A stretch of DNA of 42,777 nt from Secundilactobacillus collinoides DSM 20515 = JCM 1123 (GCF_001435975.1 NZ_AYYR01000083.1:1-42777); one strand, 5' to 3'; positions 1 through 9,444 are shown, numbered from the stretch's first letter. A program made the numbers and translations. The notes: generated by a model not told the origin, from the letters alone.

Positions 1-65
1 AAAATGTGCATAATCTATCTAATTATTTGATTGTCTCCTTGACAGGAGCCGAGCCCCTAGGCGCC

Positions 66-96
66 TTGCTCCACTCTCTTGCAACTATGCTATAAT
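66..96 (+). promoter_or_regulatory. Probable promoter of ecsA
   Basis: TATAAT at 91-96 is preceded by TGC, an extended -10. A TTGCTC at 66-71 could be the -35 with a rather long 19-base spacer. The ecsA start lies 39 bases downstream of the -10, behind an AAGGGAT ribosome binding site. Bases 1-65 hold nothing else I can support. Confidence 0.6.
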
Positions 97-134
97 AACT
101 GATACGACACTCTAAAAGAAATGAAGGGATATCC

Positions 135-872
135 ATGACGCTTCAAGTCACGAAAGTTGTTGGTGGCTACTCACAAATTCCAGTTTTAAAAGAAGTTACA
201 TTTGATATTAAAGACGGCGAACTCGTTGGGCTTATTGGACTCAACGGTGCCGGTAAATCAACCACGATCAATCATATTATTGGGCTGCTGACGCCGTTTA
301 AAGGCCAAATCAAGATCAACGGCGTCACTTTGGCTGAAGATAATGAAGCCTATAAAAAACAAATTGCTTACATTCCTGAAACGCCGATCCTTTATCAGGA
401 ACTGACGTTGAAGGAACATCTCGAAATGACCATGATGGCCTATAATTTGGATCAAGCTGCCGCATGGAAACGTGCTGATAGACTGCTGGAAATTTTCCGG
501 CTGGATAACAAACTCGACTGGTTTCCAGCCAACTTTTCCAAGGGGATGAAACAAAAGGTGATGATCGTTTGTGCGTTTATTACTGACGCCCCGCTGTTTA
601 TCATCGACGAACCATTCCTTGGATTGGATCCGCTGGCAGTTCATGACCTGCTTGATTTGATTAATGAACAGAAGGCTAAGGGCGCAAGCATTCTGATGTC
701 GACCCACGTGCTGGACACTGCTCAAAAATACTGTGACCGGTTCGTCCTGTTGCACGATGGCCAAGTTAAAACGGAAGGAACGCTGGCAGAATTGCGGAAA
801 GCTCTGCCAGACGCCGGCGAATCACTCGACGATATTTACATGTCGATGACGAAGGCGGACCAACATGACTAA
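135..872 (+). CDS. ecsA: ABC transporter ATP-binding protein EcsA
   Basis: ATPase subunit of the EcsAB ABC transporter, which in Bacillus and lactic acid bacteria affects protein secretion, competence and regulated intramembrane proteolysis; the exported substrate is not settled. The 245-residue protein has Walker A GLNGAGKST (35-43), an ABC signature FSKGM (134-138), Walker B LFIIDEP (154-160) and the switch histidine in STH (191), so it should be a competent ATPase. The ATG at 135 follows AAGGGAT at good spacing. Its last bases overlap the start of the permease gene by 8 bp, pointing to translational coupling. Family assignment rests on similarity to EcsA plus the adjacent EcsB-type permease. 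Confidence 0.93.
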   Translation: MTLQVTKVVGGYSQIPVLKEVTFDIKDGELVGLIGLNGAGKSTTINHIIGLLTPFKGQIKINGVTLAEDNEAYKKQIAYIPETPILYQELTLKEHLEMTMMAYNLDQAAAWKRADRLLEIFRLDNKLDWFPANFSKGMKQKVMIVCAFITDAPLFIIDEPFLGLDPLAVHDLLDLINEQKAKGASILMSTHVLDTAQKYCDRFVLLHDGQVKTEGTLAELRKALPDAGESLDDIYMSMTKADQHD

Positions 873-2076
873 CTTATTTAAAAAACGACTTTCCAGTCAC
901 CTCAAGGAAATGTTCAAGTATTTGCGGCTGGTGTTTAATGATCACTTTATCTTTGCGCTATTGATCATGATCGGCGGGTTGGGTTACGCGTATTCCAACC
1001 TGTTAAAAACATTACACGCTAACGTGTGGTGGTCCCAGCCCATTATTATCTTGGTGATGCTGGTGCTGCTTCAGATCGGGCGGTTGGCAACGTTGCTGGA
1101 AGATGCTGACGTTGTGTTTCTGCTTCCTAAGGAACACGCCATGCACAGTTACTTTATCGCCTCAAAACGATACAGTGAAACGCTGGCAGAGATTTGCCAG
1201 ATCTTTGGACTGTTCATTTTATTGCCATTCATTCAGGCCACGGACCCGCTGTCGGTTGCTGCATTGGCGGGACTGGCCGTTACCCAGATTGTCTTAAAGG
1301 ATGCCTGGCTGATGGCAAACTTGATGAATCATTACCGATTTAGTCAGCGATGGCTTCACCAGCCAGTCTGGTTTCAGTGGCTGGTGCCGGCAGTGGTTTT
1401 GATTATTGGTGTCTATGTCACGCCGCTTGCCAGTGTTGTACTCGCACTCGGTGCTGACGGCATTTTACGGATGTTAGCCTACGGATGGCAGCAACAGGCC
1501 TTTGACTGGCGCGCCGCCATCGGTCAGGAAAACAACCGAATGCTTGGTGTCTACCGTTTCTTTAACCTGTTTACTAACGTCCCAATGTTGAAGGGCGTTG
1601 CAAAACGTCGAAAATATATGGACGGGCTGTTACGACTCGTGACGATCAAACCTGAAAACACCTACCTGTACCTATACAGCCGCGGCATGGTTCGAAGCGG
1701 GGAGTTCAGCGGTCTATATTCACGGTTGACGATTCTTGGAATGATTCTGCTGTACTTTATTCACGGAACCTGGTTGCCAGTGTTGCTGGCAGCGCTGTTT
1801 ATGTACTTGACCGGCTTCCAGTTGATTCCATTTTTCTGGCAGTTTGATGACATCGTGTTCACCCACCTGTATCCGATTACGACCGAACAGCGAATCGCGA
1901 ACTTCAAGAAATTATTGCGAACGTTGCTGATTGTGACCGGCGTGTTATTTTTGGTCATGGTAGCGGTGAGTGATTTCCAACTGGAGGTTATTTTAATAAC
2001 GGCCGTTGTAGAAATTGTTGAAATTTTTGGTATGGTCAGCTATTATTTACCTTTGCGCTTACGAAAAAATCGTTAG
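865..2076 (+). CDS. ecsB: ABC transporter permease EcsB
   Basis: Membrane subunit partnering EcsA. The 403-residue protein is strongly hydrophobic, with segments around residues 28-48, 57-75, 115-140, 168-195, 285-320 and 355-395 that look membrane-spanning. The cytoplasmic loop around residues 210-270 is charged. Length is normal for EcsB. The ATG at 865 sits inside the end of ecsA, so the two are made from one message. The operon appears to stop at the hairpin near 2129-2180. Confidence 0.92.
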   Translation: MTNLFKKRLSSHLKEMFKYLRLVFNDHFIFALLIMIGGLGYAYSNLLKTLHANVWWSQPIIILVMLVLLQIGRLATLLEDADVVFLLPKEHAMHSYFIASKRYSETLAEICQIFGLFILLPFIQATDPLSVAALAGLAVTQIVLKDAWLMANLMNHYRFSQRWLHQPVWFQWLVPAVVLIIGVYVTPLASVVLALGADGILRMLAYGWQQQAFDWRAAIGQENNRMLGVYRFFNLFTNVPMLKGVAKRRKYMDGLLRLVTIKPENTYLYLYSRGMVRSGEFSGLYSRLTILGMILLYFIHGTWLPVLLAALFMYLTGFQLIPFFWQFDDIVFTHLYPITTEQRIANFKKLLRTLLIVTGVLFLVMVAVSDFQLEVILITAVVEIVEIFGMVSYYLPLRLRKNR

Positions 2077-2128
2077 TTGACTGGTAACCAATAGTTGCCT
2101 AAAATAGATTAAACGAGAACAGTAAACG

Positions 2129-2180
2129 ACGACGGGCTTTTGAGCGCTTCACTTGAACGCTGAAAAGAACCGCCGTTTTA
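2129..2180 (+). terminator. Probable terminator between ecsB and trmB
   Basis: A long two-part hairpin: outer arms ACGACGG (2129-2135) and CCGCCGT (2170-2176), inner arms CTTTTGAGCG and CGCTGAAAAG, with one mismatch in each, followed by TTTTAAT. It lies 50 bases past the ecsB stop and could end that operon. The short T-run makes it moderate rather than strong. Confidence 0.55.
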
Positions 2181-2216
2181 ATATGACAAAATTAAAATAA
2201 TGGAGGCATTATCACT

Positions 2217-2867
2217 ATGCGGGTACGCAAAAAGCCGTGGGCAGAAGGTTATATTCGGGATCACACCGACCTGATCGTCACGGATCCTGAAACACAACTA
2301 GGCCACTGGCAAGAACGCTTTGAAAAAAAACAGCCGTTACAGATTGAGATTGGTATCGGTAAGGGGCGGTTCATCGTTGAGATGGCGCGCCAGCATCCTG
2401 AAATTAACTTTTTGGGGATCGAGATTCAAGAATCAGTGATCGCCACGGCTTTGCGCCAGCTGGTTGAAAGCGGGCTGACAAACGTTCAACTCGTAGAAAC
2501 GGACGGGGCTAATGTTGACACGTTGTTTGCAGAAAACGAAGTTGACGCGCTGTTTCTTAATTTCTCCGACCCGTGGCCAAAGACTCGCCACGCCAAGCGA
2601 CGGTTAACTTCACCAAACTTTTTGGTGCACTATGAGAAAGTTTTAAAGCCCGCTGGTAAGATTCAGTTTAAGACTGATAATCGCGGCTTGTTTGAGTACT
2701 CGCTGGGCAGTTTTAATAATTATGGGCTGACCTTTGATGAGGTTTGGCTTGACCTGCACAACAGCGACGGCAACGAAGGCAACGTTGAAACTGAATATGA
2801 ACAAAAATTTAGTGCCAAGGGGCCCATTTACGAGCTTGTCGCACACTTTCCAATAGCGGAAAACTAA
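2217..2867 (+). CDS. trmB: tRNA (guanine-N7)-methyltransferase TrmB
   Basis: Transfers a methyl group from S-adenosylmethionine to N7 of G46 in the tRNA variable loop. The 216-residue Rossmann-fold protein shows the SAM-binding stretch IEIGIGKG (43-50) and the family hallmark DPWPKTRHAKRRL (118-130), with a C-terminal TxTD-like region FKTDN. Length is typical. The ATG at 2217 follows a GGAGG motif at 2202-2206. The gene follows ecsAB, as in other lactobacilli, but a hairpin separates them. Confidence 0.96.
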   Translation: MRVRKKPWAEGYIRDHTDLIVTDPETQLGHWQERFEKKQPLQIEIGIGKGRFIVEMARQHPEINFLGIEIQESVIATALRQLVESGLTNVQLVETDGANVDTLFAENEVDALFLNFSDPWPKTRHAKRRLTSPNFLVHYEKVLKPAGKIQFKTDNRGLFEYSLGSFNNYGLTFDEVWLDLHNSDGNEGNVETEYEQKFSAKGPIYELVAHFPIAEN

Positions 2868-2913
2868 AAAAATCTCATGGGCGACAAAATACCGTCGTGG
2901 CATGAGATTTTTT
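2866..2913. terminator. Bidirectional terminator between converging genes
   Basis: AATCTCATG and CATGAGATT pair around an inner GCGAC/GTCGT stem, with an A-run on the left and a T-run on the right. It can stop transcription of trmB (+) and of the small minus-strand gene that ends at 2928. Confidence 0.85.
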
Positions 2914-2927
2914 AGTGATTTTAAAGA

Positions 2928-3254
2928 TTAAAGCCGATTTACGCTCAGGACGCTGCCGGTTTTTGCATCGGCCATAAATTCATATTGAACAAGGCTGTCG
3001 TCCTCGCGTCTGGTGATACCGCCATAGTAAACTAAGTTCTTAATGGCGAACTGTCGCCGTTCGCTAGGATGTGTACTGATCCATGCACCTTCAATGGGCG
3101 CTTCGCGTTGAAACGCGGCCTTGACCTGGTTGAGAATCTCGTCAGAACTCATCATTGTTTGACGGTCGTAAACGTGGCCTAACAGAAAGCCGAGAATGAC
3201 GCTGAGAATCGATAAAAAGCTGAGTTGTTGCGGTGTTTTTAAGTTCGATGTCAT
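2928..3254 (-). CDS. Small membrane-anchored PepSY-type protein
   Basis: A 108-residue protein of unknown function. One hydrophobic segment (about residues 11-28) should act as an uncleaved signal anchor, leaving about 80 residues outside the membrane. The C-terminal end, with YEFMADAKTGSVLSV, resembles the closing strand of a PepSY domain (pattern y-x-v-x-x-D-A-x-T-G-x-v-l), and the helix around residues 37-50 fits its first half. PepSY domains are often linked to peptidase control, but no partner is evident. The ATG follows GGAGGT on the minus strand at 7-base spacing. PepSY assignment is tentative; that the gene is real is well supported. Confidence 0.75.
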   Translation of the reverse strand: MTSNLKTPQQLSFLSILSVILGFLLGHVYDRQTMMSSDEILNQVKAAFQREAPIEGAWISTHPSERRQFAIKNLVYYGGITRREDDSLVQYEFMADAKTGSVLSVNRL

Positions 3255-3402
3255 AGGCTGACCTCCAATTACAGTTAGAATAGTGGTGCTTGATTAGCCG
3301 GAAGTTTCCGACCCGATAAGGTGCATTGGATGTTTCTATTGAATTATGTCCATCATAACAGGTTTTCAGATGTAAATCATATTCAAGACTCGAAATTTGA
3401 GG

Positions 3403-3408
3403 TATACT
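3403..3408 (+). promoter_or_regulatory. Possible -10 box of the thioredoxin-like gene
   Basis: TATACT lies 37 bases before the gene start, in an AT-rich stretch between the divergent genes. The matching -35 (TATTCA at 3380-3385) is poor, so the call is weak. Confidence 0.35.
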
Positions 3409-3444
3409 TAATACTATTAAAAAGTAAGCAAGGGAGCGATTGGA

Positions 3445-3762
3445 TTGGAACAACTACCAAAGATGACCACTGATGAATTGACGACACGGGTAAGCGATGG
3501 GAAATACATGCTCTTTTTCTCTGCTGGCTGGTGCCCAGACTGTGCCTTTATCAAACCAGCAATGCCCGATATTGAAGCTGAATTCAGCGACTACACATTC
3601 TTAGCGGTCGACCGTGATGAAAATATTGATCTGTGCGTTGACTTAAACGTACTGGGTATTCCGAGTTTTATTGCTTACGACCATGGCAAAGAAATCGGCC
3701 GCTACGTTAACAAGGACCGTAAAACTAAGGAACAAGTTGAAGATTTTGTAAATGCATTGTAA
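3445..3762 (+). CDS. Thioredoxin-like protein (YtpP family)
   Basis: A 105-residue thioredoxin-fold protein. The redox motif is WCPDC (29-33) and the cis-proline is in GIPSF (about P73). WCPDC differs from the WCGPC of housekeeping thioredoxin and is typical of the YtpP-like group, so the natural substrate is unknown. The start is a TTG at 3445 behind AGGGAG; no ATG fits. In Bacillus ytpP lies in the same neighbourhood as ytpR, sftA and murC, and the order is kept here. A strong terminator follows, so it is probably monocistronic. Confidence 0.88.
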   Translation: MEQLPKMTTDELTTRVSDGKYMLFFSAGWCPDCAFIKPAMPDIEAEFSDYTFLAVDRDENIDLCVDLNVLGIPSFIAYDHGKEIGRYVNKDRKTKEQVEDFVNAL

Positions 3763-3776
3763 TCATGATTCACGGG

Positions 3777-3816
3777 CGATAAGCGTCTCACTGCTGAGAC
3801 ACTTATCGTTTTTTAA
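3777..3816 (+). terminator. Rho-independent terminator
   Basis: CGATAAG-c-GTCTCA pairs with TGAGAC-a-CTTATCG around a four-base loop, followed by six T residues. It ends the thioredoxin-like transcript. Confidence 0.9.
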
Positions 3817-3909
3817 TTACCCAAAACGGATCAGTCGCTAATTATAGCAGACTGTTCTTGGCATAGCGCAAGCAGGCGCGATTGATGTTCCTAAAAAGCT
3901 GATTTTAGG

Positions 3910-3938
3910 TACAGTCCAAAGTCATTCTGCGCTATAAT
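3910..3938 (+). promoter_or_regulatory. Probable promoter of ytpR
   Basis: TATAAT at 3933-3938 with a weak TACAGT at 3910-3915, 17 bases apart. It lies downstream of the preceding terminator and 55 bases before the ytpR start. Confidence 0.55.
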
Positions 3939-3992
3939 GATAGGGCACTGAAAAAACGAAACAGTAATAATTTGCAATTGAAAGGATTCTTC

Positions 3993-4628
3993 ATGTTAAT
4001 TTCTAGTTATAATCAAAAAGCGCTGGGTGACATTCTCATTGTTTACGTTGCCCCAGACGTAGAGGAACAAGCCGTTGAGACCCGACAAACCATTACCCGG
4101 ATCTTTGACCCAGAAACCAATGAGACACTGGGGTACAATTTTGCGGACGTGAGTGCCGTTTTAGGGAAGCTTGATGTTAATGGTCAGGTCTTTTTAACGG
4201 ATGACCAGGTTGACCGTTTAAATGATGCGTTAGCGAACGCCGATTTTGCGCCTAATCTAAAGGCCGACCACGAACCCAAATTTGTGGTGGGGTACGTTAA
4301 AACGGCTGATCAGCATCCCGATTCCAATCACCTGTTAGTCACTCAAACAGAGGTTCAAGATGGTCAGGTTTTACAGATCGTCAGCGGTTCACCAAACATG
4401 CAGGCCGATATTAAAGTCGTGGTTGCTGAAGTCGGCGCAATGATGCCGGATGGGTTAATTATTTGGCCCGGTAAATTGCGCGGGGTTGAAAGTGATGGTA
4501 TGATTTCATCAGGACGGGAATTACGAATTCCTAACGCACCCGATCGGCCGGGAGCGTTGATCTTGCCTGATGATTATGAAGTTGGTCAGCCTTTCAATTT
4601 TGACAAGGCGCAAACTTTATTTCAATAA
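3993..4628 (+). CDS. ytpR: YtpR family tRNA-binding-domain protein
   Basis: A 211-residue protein with an N-terminal DUF4479-like region (about 1-90) and a C-terminal EMAP/Arc1p-type tRNA-binding OB fold (about 95-200), the same fold as the N-terminus of PheT. The OB part shows HPDSNHLLVTQTEV, IVSGSPN and LRGVESDGMISS, all matching the family. The cellular role is not established. I chose the ATG at 3993, correctly spaced from AAAGGA at 3981-3985; a TTG at 3972 lies upstream of that site. It precedes sftA and murC as in Bacillus. Confidence 0.88.
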   Translation: MLISSYNQKALGDILIVYVAPDVEEQAVETRQTITRIFDPETNETLGYNFADVSAVLGKLDVNGQVFLTDDQVDRLNDALANADFAPNLKADHEPKFVVGYVKTADQHPDSNHLLVTQTEVQDGQVLQIVSGSPNMQADIKVVVAEVGAMMPDGLIIWPGKLRGVESDGMISSGRELRIPNAPDRPGALILPDDYEVGQPFNFDKAQTLFQ

Positions 4629-4745
4629 GCGTAAGTTCAACTGCTAAGGGGGGCCACGTGCTCCCTTTTATTGTGTCGAAAATCGGGTTATTGATATATG
4701 CAATTGATTAAACTGTACCTAGCAAATTTGAATGGATGAACGCTA

Positions 4746-7700
4746 ATGACTCATTATGATGGACCGGCTTTTTATCGCAAGTACCGGTTACCTAAAAAAA
4801 ATCGCAAACTAAATGCCGCTGCACCGATCCCTGAAGCGGCGCCAATTAAACGGACTTATCACCTGCCGAGCGAAGGTGATGCACAACCAAACCGAATTCG
4901 TCATACCGAAATTCGCCAAACCCGGCCATCTATACAAGCGCAAACGCAGTTGCCACCGCGTGAAACGGATGTCGAGATGCGGCGTGAGATCGATGTGCCC
5001 AAACCCTCGAAAACTTTGACGTCAACCAACGATTGGCGCACTGACCGGTCTTTTCGGGTAACTTCGGTGCCTAAACAACTCCACCGGCCAGTTTTGGCGC
5101 AGGTGCACACGAACTTTAATCACCTCATGGCCACATTTTTTAAAAAACAGGACGACCAGGTCCTGTTATTTGGCACGGCTGAAACGCTGTCGAAGCAGTC
5201 AATCACCAGTACCGTAACAACTGCAACTGACCGGCTTCAGTTCGAACATGGTACGCCGACCCCGAGTACGACTGAAGGGACAGCAGGGGCTTCGACTGAA
5301 ACGAAGACCCCCGTTACGATTCATGATTGGCATTCTGAAGGCGCAGATGATGTGCCTGTTGCAGCTGGTCATAAGGACGGTCATGATGCTAAGATTATGG
5401 GGACAGCCACTCCTGAATCTGGAGCTGACCCAATTGTGCCAGCGACAGATTCATCAACAAAAAAAGCTGATAGCAATGAATTAGTCCTTCCTGCAGACGA
5501 TGCATCTGTTCCAACGGAGACAACCGCTGCCAAAACGCAACCAGTAAACACGGTACAGCCCGAAATAACTGCACCCATGAAAGAAAACGTCGCTGACCAG
5601 GAGACGACTGACCAGGACATTGTTTCATCACACACACCGGTTAATGACGGCAATCAGCAGAATAAATCGTTGCAGCATGTTGCCGCACCGGCAGTGTCCG
5701 AGACATCGTTCACACAACCAGTGGATGCATCGGGAACTGACGCGCCCCGGCAGAGCCGCCAGCTTTTAGAGACGGATGATGCGAAAAAAATTCCCGACGT
5801 GAGTCAAAATTCTGCAGGTGGTCAACCCTTGCAGCCTGCTGGTAATCAGGCGGTTGCACATTCGACCTCGGATTCCCACAAGACTTTTGAACTGACACAC
5901 TCGTCGAAACAAATCGGCGGTCGCGAAGATCCTAACGACACTGCTACGAATCAGGAAACTGCAACACACGCTGATGACGCACCCGTCCATTCTGATGCAA
6001 AGGCAATTTTAGATTCCAGCGACACAACGACTTCTGGTGATAGAACGCAAAATAATGCGCCAGTCATTGAACAGCTGCCTCCAGATAAGACAGATACGAC
6101 TTTGGATGAAGCAGACGAGGCTGACAGCAATCCGGTTTCGCAATTGCCTGTTTCAGATACTACCGCCGCGAAGAACGTGCCGACAGTAACAGATGAAGCG
6201 GATGGGCCGAACACGATTGATAACGCCGGTAAACCGGAGAAACCAGCAGAAACGCAACACGGGTTGGGGCATTCGCTAGGTGACATTTTAAACGAAGAAA
6301 ACGCCCAACTAAAAGATTTAGCGCTTTTTCAAGACAAACCCGATGTTCAAGGTGACACTGATGCGCAAACACGCGGTTATCACTTTCCGAGTCCGGATCT
6401 GCTGACGCCACCGGTCATACCGGATGAAAGCGAGCTGGACGAATGGATCGAACACCAGGGTGAAGTATTGGATGAAACCCTGGCTGCCTTTCACGTGGAC
6501 GCCCACGTTGTCGACTGGACAATTGGGCCGACGGTAACGCAGTTTCAAGTGCACCTGTCCTTAGGGGTCAAGGTCAACAAAATCACTAACCTGACGGATG
6601 ACTTGAAATTGGCTCTAGCCGCGAAGGATATTCGAATTGAAGCGCCAATTCCAGGTAAGTCGACGGTCGGTATTGAAATTCCTAACCCCAAGACACGTCC
6701 GGTCATGCTGTCGGAAGTTCTCGAATCAGAGGCCTTTAAGACAAGCAAATCACCGTTGACGGTTGCGCTTGGCGTTGACCTGTTCGGCAAACCGCAAGTC
6801 ACTGACCTGCGGAAGATGCCACACGGGCTGATCGCCGGGGCTACCGGGTCAGGAAAATCAGTTTTCATCAACAGTCTGCTGATCTCTTTGCTGTATAAAG
6901 CAACACCAGCCGAACTGCGACTCTTGCTGATCGATCCGAAGGCTGTGGAATTAGCACCTTACGATAAGCTGCCGCATTTGCTTGCACCGGTGATCTCTGA
7001 TCCGCAAGCCGCTGCAGCTGCGTTGAAGTGGGCGGTCAACGAAATGGACGACCGGTATGACCGCTTGGCAGCCGCTGGTGTGCGGAATATCGAACAGTAT
7101 AACGAACGGGCTGAACTCACCGAAGAATACAGCCTGAAACTGCCATATATCGTTATTGTGATCGACGAACTGGCTGATTTGATGATGATGGCCTCAAGTG
7201 AAGTGCAGGACTACATTGTTCGAATCACACAAAAGGCGCGGGCAGCCGGCATTCATTTGCTGATTGCCACCCAACGGCCAAGTGTCGATATCGTTACCGG
7301 GACCATTAAAAATAACATACCGACGCGGGTTGCCTTCATGGTCTCCTCACAAGTTGATTCACGCACCATCATTGATACTTCTGGTGCGGAACGGCTGCTT
7401 GGGAAGGGGGACATGCTGTTCCTTGGCAACGGGGCGTCACAACCGGTCCGACTGCAAGGGACCTTTGTGGATGACGAAGTTGACCGTGTCACTGATTTTG
7501 TTCGGACGCAGGGCAGCCCACACTATGAATTCGATCCTGATGGGTTACTGGCTAAGGAGCAGAGTCAACAAAACGAAGATGAACTGATGCCGGAAGTTTT
7601 GGACTACATTGTTCAGGAACAGACGGTCTCTACCTCCAAACTGCAGCGAGTGTTCTCGATTGGGTATAACCGCGCTGCCAACATGATCGATGCCCTGGAA

Positions 7701-7799
7701 AATAAGCAATATATTTCCGGTCAAAACGGCTCGAAACCGCGGGATGTTTTTCTGACCGCTAAGCAGTTAACTGAAATGCGGGGACCGCGAACCGATTGA
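4746..7799 (+). CDS. sftA: FtsK/SpoIIIE-type DNA translocase, SftA-like
   Basis: Soluble septum-associated DNA pump expected to move chromosome arms clear of the closing division septum. The 1017-residue protein has a basic N-terminus, a very long linker (about residues 90-530) rich in Thr, Asp, Ala, Pro and Gln with no membrane segment, then the FtsK alpha/beta motor: Walker A GATGSGKS (698-705) and Walker B IVIDELADL (D807, E808). A C-terminal winged-helix gamma domain (about 945-1010, SKLQRVFSIGYNRAANMID) should read oriented DNA motifs. Absence of transmembrane helices and the ytpR-murC context indicate SftA rather than membrane FtsK/SpoIIIE. The ribosome binding site before the ATG is weak. 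Confidence 0.9.
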   Translation: MTHYDGPAFYRKYRLPKKNRKLNAAAPIPEAAPIKRTYHLPSEGDAQPNRIRHTEIRQTRPSIQAQTQLPPRETDVEMRREIDVPKPSKTLTSTNDWRTDRSFRVTSVPKQLHRPVLAQVHTNFNHLMATFFKKQDDQVLLFGTAETLSKQSITSTVTTATDRLQFEHGTPTPSTTEGTAGASTETKTPVTIHDWHSEGADDVPVAAGHKDGHDAKIMGTATPESGADPIVPATDSSTKKADSNELVLPADDASVPTETTAAKTQPVNTVQPEITAPMKENVADQETTDQDIVSSHTPVNDGNQQNKSLQHVAAPAVSETSFTQPVDASGTDAPRQSRQLLETDDAKKIPDVSQNSAGGQPLQPAGNQAVAHSTSDSHKTFELTHSSKQIGGREDPNDTATNQETATHADDAPVHSDAKAILDSSDTTTSGDRTQNNAPVIEQLPPDKTDTTLDEADEADSNPVSQLPVSDTTAAKNVPTVTDEADGPNTIDNAGKPEKPAETQHGLGHSLGDILNEENAQLKDLALFQDKPDVQGDTDAQTRGYHFPSPDLLTPPVIPDESELDEWIEHQGEVLDETLAAFHVDAHVVDWTIGPTVTQFQVHLSLGVKVNKITNLTDDLKLALAAKDIRIEAPIPGKSTVGIEIPNPKTRPVMLSEVLESEAFKTSKSPLTVALGVDLFGKPQVTDLRKMPHGLIAGATGSGKSVFINSLLISLLYKATPAELRLLLIDPKAVELAPYDKLPHLLAPVISDPQAAAAALKWAVNEMDDRYDRLAAAGVRNIEQYNERAELTEEYSLKLPYIVIVIDELADLMMMASSEVQDYIVRITQKARAAGIHLLIATQRPSVDIVTGTIKNNIPTRVAFMVSSQVDSRTIIDTSGAERLLGKGDMLFLGNGASQPVRLQGTFVDDEVDRVTDFVRTQGSPHYEFDPDGLLAKEQSQQNEDELMPEVLDYIVQEQTVSTSKLQRVFSIGYNRAANMIDALENKQYISGQNGSKPRDVFLTAKQLTEMRGPRTD

Positions 7800-7883
7800 C
7801 GAGATTGGTTTTCACAGTGAGACTTTATTCGGGTGAGTTTACTAATAAAACGAATCGCGCTATCCTGACTAGATGCTAAACGA

Positions 7884-7916
7884 ACTGTGTGCAAAAGTGC
7901 ACAGTGTTGGTAAAAT
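7884..7916 (+). promoter_or_regulatory. Palindrome overlapping a possible upstream murC promoter
   Basis: ACTG(TG)TGCA and TGCACAGT form an interrupted inverted repeat at 7884-7905. Immediately after it comes an extended -10, TGG-TAAAAT (TAAAAT at 7911-7916). The palindrome covers the expected -35 position, so it may be an operator; a hairpin role is also possible. Confidence 0.35.
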
Positions 7917-8031
7917 AGACGTGGTTATTTTGCTTGAAAGTTACATGACGCTGTCAAGTTTAGACTGAAAAGTTAAGATTCTTGTGAAATAAGACATCTC
8001 TTGCGAAATGCCCCTCGAAATTTAGATGACC

Positions 8032-8042
8032 TGTGCTAAAAT
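8032..8042 (+). promoter_or_regulatory. Probable extended -10 promoter of murC
   Basis: TGTGC-TAAAAT, with TAAAAT at 8037-8042, has the TG extension and needs little -35 sequence; none is obvious. It lies 71 bases before murC. The leader carries a small TGCGC...GCGCA hairpin near 8060-8080. Apart from this and the upstream palindrome, the 310-base gap holds nothing further that I can support. Confidence 0.5.
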
Positions 8043-8112
8043 AAACGAGTGAATAAAAAATGCGCGGGTTTCCAGCGCAAATTAATATAGAAGTGACGAA
8101 AAGAGGATATTG

Positions 8113-9444
8113 ATGGACAACTCGACAACGTATTACTTTGTTGGCATCAAGGGCTCAGGAATGAGCTCGTTAGCACTTATTTTGCATGATAAAGGATTTA
8201 AGGTAGCTGGTTCTGATATCACCCAGTACACGTTTACTCAACGCGGTCTGGAACAAGCCGAGATACCCGTCTATCCGTTTGATGAAGCAAATATCCATGA
8301 AGGGCTAACGGTTATTGCCGGAAACTCCTTCACGGACGACCATCCTGAAATTAAAAAAGCCCGGGAAATGGGACTGCCCGTTTACCGGTATCACGAATTT
8401 TTGGGCAAGCTGATTGAAGGCTACACCAGTATCGGTGTTGCTGGTGCTCACGGTAAGACCAGTACCACCGGCTTGCTGTCACACGTACTATCAGGTATCG
8501 CGCCAACCAGTTATCTGATTGGTGATGGGACAGGTAAGGGCACGCCGAACGCCCGCTTCTTTGTTTACGAAGCAGATGAGTACCGGCGTCACTTCCTGGC
8601 CACCAAACCTGACTATGCGATCATGACGAACATCGATTTTGATCACCCCGACTACTACAAGGACATCAACGATGTTTTCACGGCATTTCAGTCCTTTGCT
8701 GATCAAGTGTCGAAAGGGATTTTTGCCTGGGGCGATGATGAGAATCTGCGCCGGTTGAAGACGGATGTTCCCGTTTACTACTATGGGACTAGTGACAAGG
8801 ACGATTTCCAAGCACGCGACATCAAACGGACCACGAAGGGCTCGCAATTCGATGTGTACTACCGTGATAAATTCCTGGGCAACTACCACGTGCCGTTATT
8901 TGGTGAACACAACGTTTTGAACAGTCTGGCAGTCATCGCTGTGGCTTATTTTGAAGATGTTGATCTGGATGAGATCAAGAAGGAATTGCTGACCTTTAAA
9001 GGGGTCAAGCGCCGGTTTGCAGAACGCCAGTTGGCCGACATGACCATCATTGACGATTATGCGCACCATCCTTCAGAAATTCGGGCAACGTTGGACGCCG
9101 CACGGCAAAAGTATCCTGACAAGGAAGTTATTGCAGTGTTCCAGCCCCACACCTTTACCCGGGTGATTGCGCTCATGGACGATTTCGCCAAGGCTTTGAA
9201 CAACGCGGATCACGTTTACCTGACTGACATCTTCAGTTCGGCACGTGAATCCAACGGGAAAGTTTCCAGTGCTGACCTTGCTAAGAAAATTAACAAGGGC
9301 GGGGAAATCCTCAAACTCGACAACATGTCGCCGTTGCTTGATTACCACGATGCCGTTGTGGTCTTCATGGGTGCCGGTGACGTTCAAAAGTACGAACGCG
9401 CTTACGAAGAATTGTTGAGTCATTTATCACTTAAAGATAACTAA
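8113..9444 (+). CDS. murC: UDP-N-acetylmuramate--L-alanine ligase MurC
   Basis: Adds L-alanine to UDP-N-acetylmuramic acid using ATP, the first amino acid step of peptidoglycan precursor synthesis in the cytoplasm. The 443-residue protein shows the Rossmann-like substrate loop GIKGSGMSS (11-19), the ATP loop GAHGKTSTT (111-119) and the Mur-ligase central and C-terminal domains, including [18 protein letters not shown] and FQPHTFTR. I chose the ATG at 8113, five bases after GAGGA; an in-frame TTG at 8110 is too close to that site. A strong terminator follows. Position after sftA matches Bacillus. Confidence 0.96.
   Translation: MDNSTTYYFVGIKGSGMSSLALILHDKGFKVAGSDITQYTFTQRGLEQAEIPVYPFDEANIHEGLTVIAGNSFTDDHPEIKKAREMGLPVYRYHEFLGKLIEGYTSIGVAGAHGKTSTTGLLSHVLSGIAPTSYLIGDGTGKGTPNARFFVYEADEYRRHFLATKPDYAIMTNIDFDHPDYYKDINDVFTAFQSFADQVSKGIFAWGDDENLRRLKTDVPVYYYGTSDKDDFQARDIKRTTKGSQFDVYYRDKFLGNYHVPLFGEHNVLNSLAVIAVAYFEDVDLDEIKKELLTFKGVKRRFAERQLADMTIIDDYAHHPSEIRATLDAARQKYPDKEVIAVFQPHTFTRVIALMDDFAKALNNADHVYLTDIFSSARESNGKVSSADLAKKINKGGEILKLDNMSPLLDYHDAVVVFMGAGDVQKYERAYEELLSHLSLKDN

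Noticed and set aside
258-764. 168-codon minus-strand frame opposite ecsA
   Set aside because: Antisense shadow of a clear ABC ATPase gene, without a ribosome binding site.
5381-5653. Long minus-strand frames opposite the SftA linker
   Set aside because: They arise from the biased Thr/Ser/Ala codons of the linker; no start signals.
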